7,835 bases of DNA from Comamonas sp. (GCA_019236485.1 JAFAIY010000052.1:1-7835), one strand, 5' to 3'. Positions 1 through 6,724 are shown, counted from the first letter of the stretch. Numbers and translations: made by a program. Notes: a model not told the origin generated them from the sequence alone.

Positions 1-1166
1 GCATCCAGCTGGCGGTGGGTGGTCGAGGCCGGGTGGGTGGCCAGGGACTTGGCATCGCCGATGTTCACCAGGCGCGTGAACAGCTGCAGAGCATCCAGAA
101 AGCGTGCACCGGCTTCGCGGCCGCCATCGCCCTTGAGGCTGAACGACAGAATGCCCGAGGCACGGCCGCCCGACTGCTTTTGCACGATGGCGTGATCGGG
201 ATGGTCCTTGAGCCCCGCGTAGCGCACCCATTCCACCTTGGGGTGGCTTTGCAGCGTCTCGGCAATCTTCTGGGTGTTGTCGCAGATGCGGTCCATGCGC
301 AGGGCCAGGGTTTCGATGCCTTGCAGGATCTGGAAGGCGTTCTGCGGCGAGATGGCAGCGCCCATATTGCGCAGCGGCACCACGCGGGCGCGGCCTATGA
401 AGGCGGCCTCGCCCAGGGCTTCGGTATAGACCACGCCGTGGTAGCTGACGTCGGGTTCGTTCAGGCGCTTGAAGCGCGCCTTGTGCTGGGCCCAGGGGAA
501 CTTGCCGCTGTCCACGATGGCTCCGCCCACACTGGTGCCGTGGCCGCCCAGGTACTTGGTCAGCGAATGCACGACGATGTCGGCGCCATGCTCGAAGGGG
601 CGCAGCAGATAGGGCGAGGACACGGTGTTGTCCACGATCAGGGGCACGCCATGCTGGTGCGCGACATCGGCGAGTGCGCGGATGTCGGTCACATTGCCCA
701 GCGGGTTGCCTATGGACTCGATGAAAACGGCCTTGGTCTTGGCGTCGATCAGTGGCGCAAAGCTGGCCGGATCGCGCGGGTCGGCAAAGCGCACCTCTAT
801 GCCCTGTTGCGGAAAAGTGTGGGCAAACAGGTTGTAGGTGCCGCCATAGAGCGTGCTGGCGCTGACGATGTTGTCGCCAGCCTCGGCCAGGGTCTGGATG
901 GCGGCGGTGATGGCGGCCATGCCCGAGGCCAGGGCCAGCGCGCCGATTCCGCCCTCCAGTGCGGCGACGCGCTTTTCCAGCACGTCGGTGGTGGGGTTCA
1001 TGATACGGGTGTAGATATTGCCCGCCACCTTGAGGTCGAACAGGTCGGCGCCATGCTGGGCGCTGTCGAAGGCATAGGCCACGGTCTGGTAGATGGGGAC
1101 GGCCACGGCCTTGGTGGTGGGGTCGGGGGAGTAGCCAGCATGTACGGCGAGTGTCTCTATGCGCAT
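1..1166 (-). CDS. metY: O-acetylhomoserine sulfhydrylase (aminocarboxypropyltransferase), C-terminus beyond window
   Basis: A PLP-dependent Cys/Met-metabolism enzyme, expected to make homocysteine from O-acetyl-L-homoserine and sulfide in the cytoplasm (direct sulfhydrylation branch of methionine synthesis). Read on the minus strand, it begins [20 protein letters not shown], the typical opening of this family. Visible landmarks are the substrate/PLP loop IYTRIMNPT (about 51-59), SGMAA (81-85), LYGGTYNLF (106-114), the PLP-ring aspartate in IVDNT (D179) and the Schiff-base lysine in [10 protein letters not shown] (K204). The frame stays open to the window edge, giving 388 codons; the family usually runs to about 425-430, so roughly 40 residues are missing. 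A purine-rich AGAGAG lies just upstream of the ATG. Transcribed divergently from the cyclase gene. Cystathionine gamma-synthase is a paralogous alternative, but the N-terminal motifs favour MetY. The family call is strong; the exact substrate is inferred. Confidence 0.93.
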   Translation of the reverse strand, partial: MRIETLAVHAGYSPDPTTKAVAVPIYQTVAYAFDSAQHGADLFDLKVAGNIYTRIMNPTTDVLEKRVAALEGGIGALALASGMAAITAAIQTLAEAGDNIVSASTLYGGTYNLFAHTFPQQGIEVRFADPRDPASFAPLIDAKTKAVFIESIGNPLGNVTDIRALADVAHQHGVPLIVDNTVSSPYLLRPFEHGADIVVHSLTKYLGGHGTSVGGAIVDSGKFPWAQHKARFKRLNEPDVSYHGVVYTEALGEAAFIGRARVVPLRNMGAAISPQNAFQILQGIETLALRMDRICDNTQKIAETLQSHPKVEWVRYAGLKDHPDHAIVQKQSGGRASGILSFSLKGDGGREAGARFLDALQLFTRLVNIGDAKSLATHPASTTHRQLD

Positions 1167-1204
1167 TCGTGTCTCTCTTCGGGTTTGTGCGTTGTGGTGG
1201 AGAA

Positions 1205-1222
1205 GCGGGCCCCAGCGCCCGC
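1205..1222 (-). other. GC-rich hairpin in metY leader (proximal)
   Basis: A perfect inverted repeat with 6-bp arms GCGGGC and GCCCGC and a 6-nt loop, about 40 bases upstream of the metY start. On the minus strand it is followed by TTCTCC, only a weak U-tract, so it could be a leaky terminator or attenuator hairpin. It does not match any riboswitch class I recognise. Whether it is functional is inference. Confidence 0.4.
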
Positions 1223-1224
1223 CC

Positions 1225-1247
1225 CACTGCCATGCCTGAAGGCAGTG
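1225..1247 (-). other. Hairpin/dyad at likely metY transcription start (distal)
   Basis: A perfect 7-bp inverted repeat, CACTGCC and GGCAGTG, with a 9-nt spacer. A second, overlapping dyad TGCC-TGAA-GGCA (1233-1244) shares one arm with it, so the two pairings exclude each other in RNA. It sits immediately downstream of the candidate metY -10 box, so it could be either a DNA operator or the first stem of the leader RNA. The half-sites read TGAA as a direct repeat and do not fit the MetR inverted consensus. Confidence 0.4.
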
Positions 1248-1253
1248 AAGCGC

Positions 1254-1282
1254 ATTATGGGCTGGGCACCCAGGCCGGAGAA
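1254..1282 (-). promoter_or_regulatory. Candidate metY promoter
   Basis: On the minus strand, CATAAT (1254-1259) matches the -10 consensus at five of six bases. It lies 17 bp downstream of TTCTCC (1277-1282), a weak -35 with three matches. Transcription would start near 1247, giving a leader of about 80 nt that holds both hairpins. This is consensus matching by eye only. Confidence 0.4.
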
Positions 1283-1409
1283 CGACCGAATGGCTATGTG
1301 CTTATGCGGCAGCGGCGAAGGCCTTTGCGTGTGCCTGTCAAATCTTGTAGATACACTTTTCGCAGCGTCGAGCGCAGATATTTCCTACCTTCAGAGAGAT
1401 TAGAGAGTC

Positions 1410-2618
1410 TTGCCGTTGAATCAGTCCGCAGATCCGTACTTCGCCTTGATAGCGCCCGCTTGCGTGATGCTGTTCGGGCTGACTCTGGCCGGGTGCTGGT
1501 GGGTGCAGCGTCGCCAGCCGGGCGCGCGGTTTCTGCTCTGGCTGGCCGCGGGTTATGTGGTGCCGGCCGTGGCGCTGGCCGCGCAAAGCCTGATGAGCAA
1601 CGCCGAGCTGGCCAGGGCCGCGCTGTTCACGGGCGGCCTGTATCTGGGTGGGAGCTGGGCCCAGGCCCAGGGCATGGCATTGCGCCTGGGCAGCCGGGGC
1701 GTGAGTGTGGTCGCGGGCCTGCTGGTCGCGGCCGCCACGCTGGGCGCGCTGTATTACTACTCGCAGGTGCAGGAGGACCTCTGGGTGCGCGTCCAGTGCC
1801 TGACCGTGGGCACGGCCCTGCAGCAGCTGCTGGTGCTGGGCGCCATGCTCAAGGCGCAGCCGGCCCATGACTGGCTGGAGCGCTGGGTGCGCTGGACCTA
1901 TGGGGTGAACGTGGGCTATGCCTTGCTGCGTCCTTTTGCGGTCTGGCTGCTGCCCGTGCAGGGTGTGCAGGAGCTCACGCGCTCGGGCTACTGGCTGCTG
2001 ACGCTGGCCGTGGCCGTGCTGATAGGCATGTGGTTTGCGTTAGGCCTGCTGGCCTGTTCGGTGCGCGATGTGCTGGCGAGCCTGCGCGAGGAGCGCAACC
2101 GTGATCCCCTCACGCGCTTGCTCAATCGCCGTGCTTTCCTGGAGTCCTCGGCAGCTCTGCTCGCGGATCAGCGCCAGGCACCCTGGATGCTGGTGGCCAT
2201 GGATATCGACCATTTCAAGCAGATCAATGACCGCTGGGGGCATGGCGTGGGCGATCATGTGCTGCAGGAGCTGGCCCTGCTGCTGCCCAGGCAGGTGCGC
2301 GACCGGGATCTGGTTGCGCGCTATGGCGGAGAGGAGTTTGTGCTGCTGCTGTCCAGGGTTCAGCTGCCCGAGGCGAAGTCCGTGGTCGAGCGCATACGCG
2401 AAAGCCTTCACGACCATGATTTCCCGCTGCTGCCCGCGGGCGTGAAGGTCACGGCCAGCTTTGGCATTGCACCGCTGGCGGCCGCGCAGCAGCTGGATGC
2501 GGCCCTGGAGCTGGCCGATGCCCTGCTGTATGCGGCCAAGCGGGACGGCCGCGATTGCGTGCGCACCCCCGAGCGGCTTGATGAGCCGCAAGATGCCCCG
2601 GCCCTGAGCGGGATTTGA
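1410..2618 (+). CDS. Membrane-bound diguanylate cyclase (GGDEF domain)
   Basis: Makes the second messenger c-di-GMP from two GTP. The N-terminal half (about residues 11-217) is a membrane module with about seven hydrophobic segments, near 11-32, 41-61, 66-83, 97-117, 128-147, 163-182 and 193-216; I do not recognise it as a named sensor domain. A short linker leads to the GGDEF domain, starting at RDPLTRLLNRR (231). Catalytic features are intact: MDIDHFKQIND (264-274) with metal aspartate D265, guanine-contacting N273 and D282, then GGEEF at 306-310. An inhibitory I-site RDRD (297-300) lies exactly five residues before GGEEF, so product feedback inhibition is expected. There is no EAL or HD-GYP domain. 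The start is a TTG at 1410, with AGAGAGA about 10 bases upstream; a second in-frame TTG at 1416, with GAGAG 8 bases upstream, is equally possible. The input signal is unknown. Confidence 0.93.
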   Translation: MPLNQSADPYFALIAPACVMLFGLTLAGCWWVQRRQPGARFLLWLAAGYVVPAVALAAQSLMSNAELARAALFTGGLYLGGSWAQAQGMALRLGSRGVSVVAGLLVAAATLGALYYYSQVQEDLWVRVQCLTVGTALQQLLVLGAMLKAQPAHDWLERWVRWTYGVNVGYALLRPFAVWLLPVQGVQELTRSGYWLLTLAVAVLIGMWFALGLLACSVRDVLASLREERNRDPLTRLLNRRAFLESSAALLADQRQAPWMLVAMDIDHFKQINDRWGHGVGDHVLQELALLLPRQVRDRDLVARYGGEEFVLLLSRVQLPEAKSVVERIRESLHDHDFPLLPAGVKVTASFGIAPLAAAQQLDAALELADALLYAAKRDGRDCVRTPERLDEPQDAPALSGI

Positions 2619-2675
2619 GAACGACAGCCTTTGGAATCCCCTCGCTCGTGCGGCCCATGGGCCTGGACGGCTTTC

Positions 2676-3326
2676 TCAGCGCTGGCCCGGCCTGGGCAAA
2701 CGGGACGGTGCGGACGGCTTTGGCTGGCGCTCCTCCCAGTGCTGCAGCGCCGTCTGTATGACCGCGGGCGCATGGGCGTCGTTGGCCGCATAGCGGCATT
2801 GGGCCATGGTCAGCTGGGGGCTGGCCCAGTTGGAGGTGGTGGTGCGCTTGGATTTGCGAAAGTTCTGCCTGAGCACCAGCGCCACCGCGGCCCGCACGCC
2901 TATGGACGGGCCATAGCCCAGCTGTTTGAAGCGGCGGTCCAGGTCTTCCACGTTCACCAGCTCGGTGCCCAGCCGGCGCGGCAGGGACTGGCGGTCGTTG
3001 TCCAGGCCGAAGCCGACCTTGCAGATATGGGCGGCCCCCAGTATTTCGCGGGTCAGCTCCAGGGCCAGAGGGTGATGCAGCTGCAGCAGCCAGGCCTGCT
3101 GGGGGGTTGCCAGCTGCACCAGATGCGGGCCGCTGTCGTGCTGGCCCACGTTGAACAGCGGCTTGCTCTCGGTATCAAACCCCAGAAAGCGCGCGGCGGT
3201 CAGCGCGGCATAGGCCGCATCGAACTCGGCGGGGGCTTGGGGAATATGGATGGCTTGAACCGGCAGTTCGGCAAAAGGCGGGAGCAGGGCGCTGTCTTCC
3301 TTGCTCGGGGCTTTGAGTTTGGGCAT
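2676..3326 (-). CDS. 3'-5' exonuclease, DEDDy (RNase D/WRN-like) single domain
   Basis: A 216-residue protein that is essentially one DnaQ-like exonuclease domain. The metal-binding set is complete: motif I GFDTES (D51, E53), motif II KVGFGLDND (D111 by alignment with the WRN/RNase D pattern) and motif III YAANDAHA (Y179 and D183), which makes it the DEDDy type. No HRDC domain follows, so it is not full-length RNase D, and no helicase domain is attached. It should remove nucleotides from 3' ends of nucleic acid; whether the substrate is DNA or RNA cannot be told here. The start is uncertain: ATG at 3326 (MPKLKAPSKE) is chosen, while ATG at 3344 adds MVCNPL, and neither has a clear ribosome-binding site. 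The tail (about 200-216) is basic and proline-rich. It is convergent with the cyclase gene, 57 bases apart, and lies 142 bases behind the crotonase gene, so it may or may not share that transcript. Confidence 0.87.
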   Translation of the reverse strand: MPKLKAPSKEDSALLPPFAELPVQAIHIPQAPAEFDAAYAALTAARFLGFDTESKPLFNVGQHDSGPHLVQLATPQQAWLLQLHHPLALELTREILGAAHICKVGFGLDNDRQSLPRRLGTELVNVEDLDRRFKQLGYGPSIGVRAAVALVLRQNFRKSKRTTTSNWASPQLTMAQCRYAANDAHAPAVIQTALQHWEERQPKPSAPSRLPRPGQR

Positions 3327-3405
3327 GAGGGGATTACACACCATGGCCGCGGGCTTTATCCCCAACTCATGTGGACCTGCCTGTGGGTAAATGCCCGAAG
3401 AACTG

Positions 3406-3434
3406 CGCAAACCCGCATCCAGACTGGTTTTGCG
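3406..3434 (-). other. Inverted repeat between crotonase and exonuclease genes
   Basis: Arms CGCAAACC (3406-3413) and GGTTTTGCG (3426-3434) pair over 8 bp with one bulged base across a 12-nt loop. It lies in the 142-base gap between two co-directional minus-strand genes. No T-run follows on the minus strand, so it is not a good intrinsic terminator. It could be an mRNA processing or stability element, or chance. Confidence 0.25.
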
Positions 3435-3468
3435 GACGACGCCCGAAAAACAGGCAGCGATCGCTTTC

Positions 3469-4254
3469 TCAACGGCAACCTTGAAACAGCGGTGGCCGTT
3501 TCTCGACAAAAGCGGTGATGCCTTCGTCGCAGTCGGTCGATCGGGCGCAGCCCAGCATGGCCGAGCGCTCCGCGGCCAGATGCGCCTGGAGGGACTGTGC
3601 GTGGGCGGCATTGCAGAGGTGCTTGATGCTGGCCATGGAGCTGGCGGCGCCGGCGGCGAGCTCTTCGGCCAACGCCACGGCGGCCGCCTGCAGCGCCTGC
3701 GGCTCGTGCAGCTCGTCGAACAGGCCCAGGCGCAGACAGTCCTGGGCCGGCACCGGGCGGTTGCTCATCAGCAGATATTTGGCCCTGGCGGCGCCGGCGC
3801 GGCGCGCGAGATAGTAGGAGACGCCGAGGTCGGGGCTCAGTCCGAGCGCCGCATAGCCGCCGCGCAGAAACGCATTGTCGGCAGCCAGCACCAGGTCCGC
3901 GCACAGGGCCAGGCCTATGCCGCCGCCGCCCAGAGGGCCTTGAATAGCGCTGATGACGGGCACGGGCAGCGTGGCCAGGCTGTGCATGGCCGGGTGCAGC
4001 AGATCCAGAATCTGCGCGATCAAGGCCGGCAACTGCGCGCGGTTCTGCAAAAACTCGCCGACATCGCCGCCCACGCTGAACTGCTTGCCCCTGGCTGAAA
4101 TCAATACCGCGCCTATGTCGGCGCTGCCGGCCCGGCGCACCGCCTGGACCAGGGCCTGGGCCATGGCCGAGCCTATGGCATTGCCGCGCTCGGGCTGGTT
4201 CAGCACGATATGGCCTACGCGATTGCGTATCTCCCAAAGAATGGCGGACGACAT
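3469..4254 (-). CDS. Crotonase-fold (enoyl-CoA hydratase/isomerase family) protein, likely isomerase type
   Basis: A 261-residue protein of normal length for a single-domain crotonase. It has the acyl-CoA and oxyanion-hole elements GKQFSVGGDVGEF (56-68) and GPLGGGGIGLALCADLVLAA (107-126). Aligned by eye with rat enoyl-CoA hydratase, both catalytic glutamates are gone (E144 becomes G114, E164 becomes Y134). An aspartate sits in GLSPDLGVSYYLARRAG (D142), at the position of Asp204 in dienoyl-CoA isomerase and the catalytic aspartate of PaaG. Classical hydratase chemistry is therefore unlikely, and double-bond or epoxide/oxepin isomerisation of a CoA thioester is more plausible. GGGAAAGG lies a few bases upstream of the chosen ATG. 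It follows the thiolase gene by 73 bases and is probably in one operon with it. The family is certain; the reaction is inferred. Confidence 0.92.
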   Translation of the reverse strand: MSSAILWEIRNRVGHIVLNQPERGNAIGSAMAQALVQAVRRAGSADIGAVLISARGKQFSVGGDVGEFLQNRAQLPALIAQILDLLHPAMHSLATLPVPVISAIQGPLGGGGIGLALCADLVLAADNAFLRGGYAALGLSPDLGVSYYLARRAGAARAKYLLMSNRPVPAQDCLRLGLFDELHEPQALQAAAVALAEELAAGAASSMASIKHLCNAAHAQSLQAHLAAERSAMLGCARSTDCDEGITAFVEKRPPLFQGCR

Positions 4255-4286
4255 CAGACGGCCTTTCCCTCAAGGTTGGTATGAAA

Positions 4287-4298
4287 GAGCCCGGGCTC
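4287..4298. other. 12-bp perfect palindrome between thiolase and crotonase genes
   Basis: GAGCCCGGGCTC is perfectly self-complementary and lies inside the 73-base intercistronic gap. On the minus strand it is followed by TTTC, but a hairpin would have only a 4-bp stem with a 4-nt loop. It may be a weak intercistronic element or chance in GC-rich DNA. Confidence 0.2.
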
Positions 4299-4327
4299 CA
4301 GGTATTGCGCGGCTCATGGCCCTCGCT

Positions 4328-5512
4328 TTACAGACGCTCGTACAGGGTCACGACGCAGGCGCCGCCCAGGCCCAGGTTGTGCTGCAAGCCCAGGCGGGCG
4401 CCTGCGACCTGGCGCTGGCCGGCCCGGCCCCGCAGTTGCTGGACCAGCTCCGTGCACTGGGCCAGGCCCGTGGCGCCCAGCGGGTGGCCCTTGGAGAGCA
4501 GGCCGCCCGAAGGGTTGGTGACGTAGCGGCCGCCATAGGTGTTGTCGCCGTCGCAGACAAATTTCTCGGCGCCGCCCACGGGGCACAGGCCCAGGGCCTC
4601 GTAGCTCAGCAGCTCGTTGTGGGCGAAGCAGTCGTGCAGCTCGACCACATCCACATCCTGGGGACCTATGCCGGCCTGCTCGTAGACCTGGTGAGCGGCG
4701 CTCTGTGCCATGCCGAAGCCCACGACCTCGCGCATATCGTGGGACTCGAAGGTCCTGGGGCTGTCGGTGGTCATGGCCTGGGCGCGGATGCGCACGCTGC
4801 GATCCAGGCCATGCCTGCGCGCATAGGTCTCGGAGACCACGACGGCGGCGGCGGCCCCGCAGGTGGGCGGGCAGGCCATCAGCCGGGTCATGACCCCGGG
4901 CCAGATGGCGGGCGAGGCCAGTACTTCCTCCTCGCTGACCTCGGTGCGGAACAAAGCCAGCGGGTTGCGCGCCGCATGGCGGCTGGCCTTGGCGCGGATC
5001 TTGGCAAAGGTCGAGAGCCGGGTTCCGTACTGATCCATATGCGCTTTGCCGGCGCCGCCGAAGTAACGCAGGGCCAGCGGGATCTCGCCGTGGCCGACGA
5101 GGGCGTCGGTCTCCGCGTCGAAGCGCTCGAAGGGGCTGGGCCTGTCGGTATAGACCGAGCCCAGGGCGCCGGGATTCATCTGCTCGAAGCCCAGGGCCAG
5201 CACGCAGTCGGCTGCGCCGCTGGCCACGGCCTGACGCGCGAGGAACAGCGCCGTCGAGCCCGTGGAGCAGTTGTTGTTGACATTGACGATGGGGATGCCG
5301 GACATGCCGACCTCATAGAGGGCGCGCTGCCCGGCCGTGGAGTCGGCATACACATAGCCCACATAGGCCTGCTGCACGGCCGCGTAGTCCAGCCCGGCAT
5401 CGGCCAGGGCCAGGCCTGCGGCCTTGGCCCCCATGCGGAAATAGGGATCGCTCTGGCCTGGCTTGGTGAACGGAATCATCCCGACACCGGCAACCAAAAC
5501 ATCATGACTCAT
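4328..5512 (-). CDS. Thiolase family protein (SCP-x / lipid-transfer-type acetyl-CoA acetyltransferase)
   Basis: A 394-residue thiolase, full length for the SCP-x-like branch used in degradation of fatty-acyl, branched or steroid-side-chain CoA esters; cleavage of a 3-ketoacyl-CoA is the expected reaction. The nucleophilic cysteine is in NNNCSTGSTALF (C82). The SCP-x signature ELHDCFAHNE carries H293, followed by GGLLSKGHPLGATG with the catalytic histidine H343, and the C-terminal cysteine motif is GLGGACVVTLYERL (C386). All catalytic residues are present. The start at 5512 (MSHDVLVAGVGM) is fixed by AAGGAG five bases upstream; a longer in-frame extension to 5593 is low-quality sequence and would run through the divergent promoter region. 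It heads a probable operon with the downstream crotonase gene and is divergent from an AraC-type regulator, its likely controller. Substrate unknown. Confidence 0.94.
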   Translation of the reverse strand: MSHDVLVAGVGMIPFTKPGQSDPYFRMGAKAAGLALADAGLDYAAVQQAYVGYVYADSTAGQRALYEVGMSGIPIVNVNNNCSTGSTALFLARQAVASGAADCVLALGFEQMNPGALGSVYTDRPSPFERFDAETDALVGHGEIPLALRYFGGAGKAHMDQYGTRLSTFAKIRAKASRHAARNPLALFRTEVSEEEVLASPAIWPGVMTRLMACPPTCGAAAAVVVSETYARRHGLDRSVRIRAQAMTTDSPRTFESHDMREVVGFGMAQSAAHQVYEQAGIGPQDVDVVELHDCFAHNELLSYEALGLCPVGGAEKFVCDGDNTYGGRYVTNPSGGLLSKGHPLGATGLAQCTELVQQLRGRAGQRQVAGARLGLQHNLGLGGACVVTLYERL

Positions 5513-5517
5513 GACGA

Positions 5518-5523
5518 CTCCTT
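5518..5523 (-). promoter_or_regulatory. Ribosome-binding site deciding the thiolase start
   Basis: AAGGAG on the minus strand, five bases before the ATG at 5512. It is the strongest Shine-Dalgarno match near that gene and argues against the longer upstream start. Confidence 0.75.
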
Positions 5524-5530
5524 GAACGCT

Positions 5531-5578
5531 GGGGCAATAGGGGCATCGTAGAAATTCCCGATGCGCAAGCCCATTGCC
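5531..5578. promoter_or_regulatory. Repeat-rich divergent control region (candidate AraC-type operator)
   Basis: Between the thiolase and AraC-type genes lie nested inverted repeats: GGCAAT (5533-5538) with ATTGCC (5573-5578), and inside them GCATCG (5543-5548) with CGATGC (5559-5564). A direct repeat of GGGGCA with 9-base period occurs at 5531-5536 and 5540-5545. No good sigma-70 promoter faces the thiolase, which would fit an activator-dependent promoter. Binding by the neighbouring regulator is inferred from the arrangement. Confidence 0.4.
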
Positions 5579-5593
5579 GAGGGCATTGTTCAT

Positions 5594-6640
5594 ATGTCAA
5601 AAGACCTCGACTTGGTTTCTATGAGCAGCTTTGCCGGCGTTCCCTTTACCGTCCCCATGGCCTTGGTGCGCGGCATCGCGGCCGGGGTGCGCCGCCGCGG
5701 GCTGGCCCCAGAGCTCTTGCTGCAGCGCGCCGGAATCGCGCCCGGGCTGCTGGAGCAGGAGGGCGCGCGCGTGAGCTCAGACCAGTACATCGCGCTGATG
5801 TGGCGGGTGCTGGAGGCGCTGGGAGACGAGGCCCTGGGCCAGTTCTCGCGCCCGCTCAAGCGCGGCAGCCTGGAGCTGATCGCGCGCCAGGCGCTGACCG
5901 AACACGGCATGGAAGGTGCGCTGCAGCGCATGTGCCAGGCCTTTGCGCTGCTGCAGGACGATGTGGAACTGGCCCTGGTGCGCGACGGCGCGCTGGCCGG
6001 CATCGTGCTGCAGCCCGTGGGCGGCGCGCGGCTGCCGAATTTTCTGCATGAATTTTCCCTGCGCGTGCTCTGGCGCCTGGCGGCCTGGCTGATGGGGGGC
6101 TCGCTCAAGGTGCTGCGCTTCGACTTCGCGTTCGAGCCGCCCGACTACGCCCAGGACTACGGCGACACCTTTCCGGCGCCGCTGTGCTTCGGCCTGCCCG
6201 CGTCGGCCTTCTGGTTTGAGTCGCGCAAGCTGGCGCGGGTCTGCAGCCGCGATGAAGAGGCGCTGCAGGGCTTTGTGGCCAGCTGGCCCGCCGCCGTCGT
6301 CATGCCCGTGCGCGGCGGCGAGAGCATAGAGGCAAGAGTGCATGCGCATCTGCTGCGCTCCAGGCCGCATTGGGCGGGCCTGGAAACGACGGCTGCGGCC
6401 CTGCACATGTCGGCGCCCACGCTGCAGCGCAAGCTGGCCGCGGCCGGCACCTCGTTCCAGGCCGTCAAGGACGGGCTGCGCCGCGATATCGCCGTCTCCC
6501 GCCTGGGCACCAGCAAGGTCGGCTTTGCGGTGCTGGCCGCCGATCTGGGCTTTGCCGATGCCGCGGCTTTTCAGCGCGCGTTCAAGGGCTGGACGGGCAG
6601 CCCGCCAGGCTTGTACAGAGCGCGCCCGCAGGCGAACTGA
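5594..6640 (+). CDS. AraC-family transcriptional regulator with arabinose-binding-like N-terminal domain
   Basis: A 348-residue DNA-binding regulator of the long AraC subgroup. Residues about 15-215 resemble the Arabinose_bd-type ligand domain found in OruR/ArgR-like proteins (PMALVRGIAAGVRRRGL near 21-37; FPAPLCFGLPASAFWFE near 193-209). The C-terminus holds the two AraC helix-turn-helix units: ETTAAALHMSAPTLQRKLAA (264-283) and VLAADLGFADAAAFQRAFKGW (313-333), ending with the usual SPPGLYR. ATG 5594 is preferred because GAGGG lies 10 bases upstream; ATG 5561 would add 11 residues but would overlap the repeat-rich control region. It is divergent from the thiolase-crotonase unit, which it most likely controls (inference). 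The ligand is unknown; members of this subgroup often answer to small acids or acyl compounds. The last codons lie within a large predicted stem-loop. Confidence 0.92.
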   Translation: MSKDLDLVSMSSFAGVPFTVPMALVRGIAAGVRRRGLAPELLLQRAGIAPGLLEQEGARVSSDQYIALMWRVLEALGDEALGQFSRPLKRGSLELIARQALTEHGMEGALQRMCQAFALLQDDVELALVRDGALAGIVLQPVGGARLPNFLHEFSLRVLWRLAAWLMGGSLKVLRFDFAFEPPDYAQDYGDTFPAPLCFGLPASAFWFESRKLARVCSRDEEALQGFVASWPAAVVMPVRGGESIEARVHAHLLRSRPHWAGLETTAAALHMSAPTLQRKLAAAGTSFQAVKDGLRRDIAVSRLGTSKVGFAVLAADLGFADAAAFQRAFKGWTGSPPGLYRARPQAN

Positions 6641-6680
6641 GCCTGCGGAAAACCCTTGGGTACAAGTCCTAGATATTTTT
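6607..6680 (+). terminator. Nested stem-loop over the end of the AraC-type gene, possible terminator
   Basis: Inner stem: CCGCAGGC (6626-6633) pairs perfectly with GCCTGCGG (6641-6648) over a 7-nt loop that contains the stop codon. Outer stem: AGGCTTGTAC (6607-6616) pairs with GTACAAGTCCT (6660-6670) over 10 bp with one bulged base. The two are separated by a 9/11-nt internal loop. A TTTTT run (6676-6680) follows nine bases after the outer stem. It is probably a transcription end or mRNA 3' protection structure, but the U-tract distance is longer than in a textbook terminator. Confidence 0.5.
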
Positions 6681-6693
6681 GCAAAACAAATGA

Positions 6694-6722
6694 TTGGTAA
6701 AAATAAAAGCAGCAGATATGCT
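6694..6722 (+). promoter_or_regulatory. Candidate promoter of the TetR-SDR operon
   Basis: TTGGTA (6694-6699) and TATGCT (6717-6722) each match four of six consensus bases and are separated by exactly 17 bp, in a stretch far more AT-rich than the rest of the window. An overlapping alternative is TTGCAA (6679-6684) with AATAAA (6702-6707), also 17 bp apart. Start sites would fall near 6729 or 6714. Confidence 0.5.
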
Positions 6723-6724
6723 GT

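Noticed and set aside
1336..1341. A perfect TTGACA -35 box on the minus strand upstream of metY
   Set aside because: No acceptable -10 hexamer lies 16-18 bp downstream; the sequence there is GC-rich.
15..1403. A 462-codon open frame on the plus strand across the metY region
   Set aside because: It is antisense to a gene with complete PLP-enzyme motifs. Its translation is Gly/Val/His/Gln-rich and low in structure, as expected for the mirror frame of a high-GC gene.
2652..2663. 12-bp palindrome GGCCCATGGGCC between the convergent cyclase and exonuclease genes, considered as a bidirectional terminator
   Set aside because: The stem would be only about 4 bp with a 4-nt loop, and no T-run follows on either strand; it is compatible with chance in GC-rich DNA.
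3446..3465. AGCGATCGCT palindrome followed by TTTTT on the minus strand after the crotonase stop, considered as an intrinsic terminator
   Set aside because: Only a 3-bp stem can form around a 4-base loop, and several bases separate it from the T-run.
2631..3518. A 295-codon open frame on the plus strand opposite the exonuclease
   Set aside because: It is the antisense shadow of a DEDDy exonuclease with all five signature residues.
3953..5551. A 532-codon open frame on the plus strand opposite the thiolase
   Set aside because: The minus strand encodes a full thiolase with all catalytic residues. The plus frame is Ala/Gly/Gln/His-rich with no recognisable domain, and would run through the thiolase promoter region.
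5513..5593. N-terminal extension of the thiolase to an ATG at 5593
   Set aside because: It has no ribosome-binding site, an unlikely composition (several Cys/Pro), and would cover the divergent control region; the ATG at 5512 has AAGGAG at ideal spacing.
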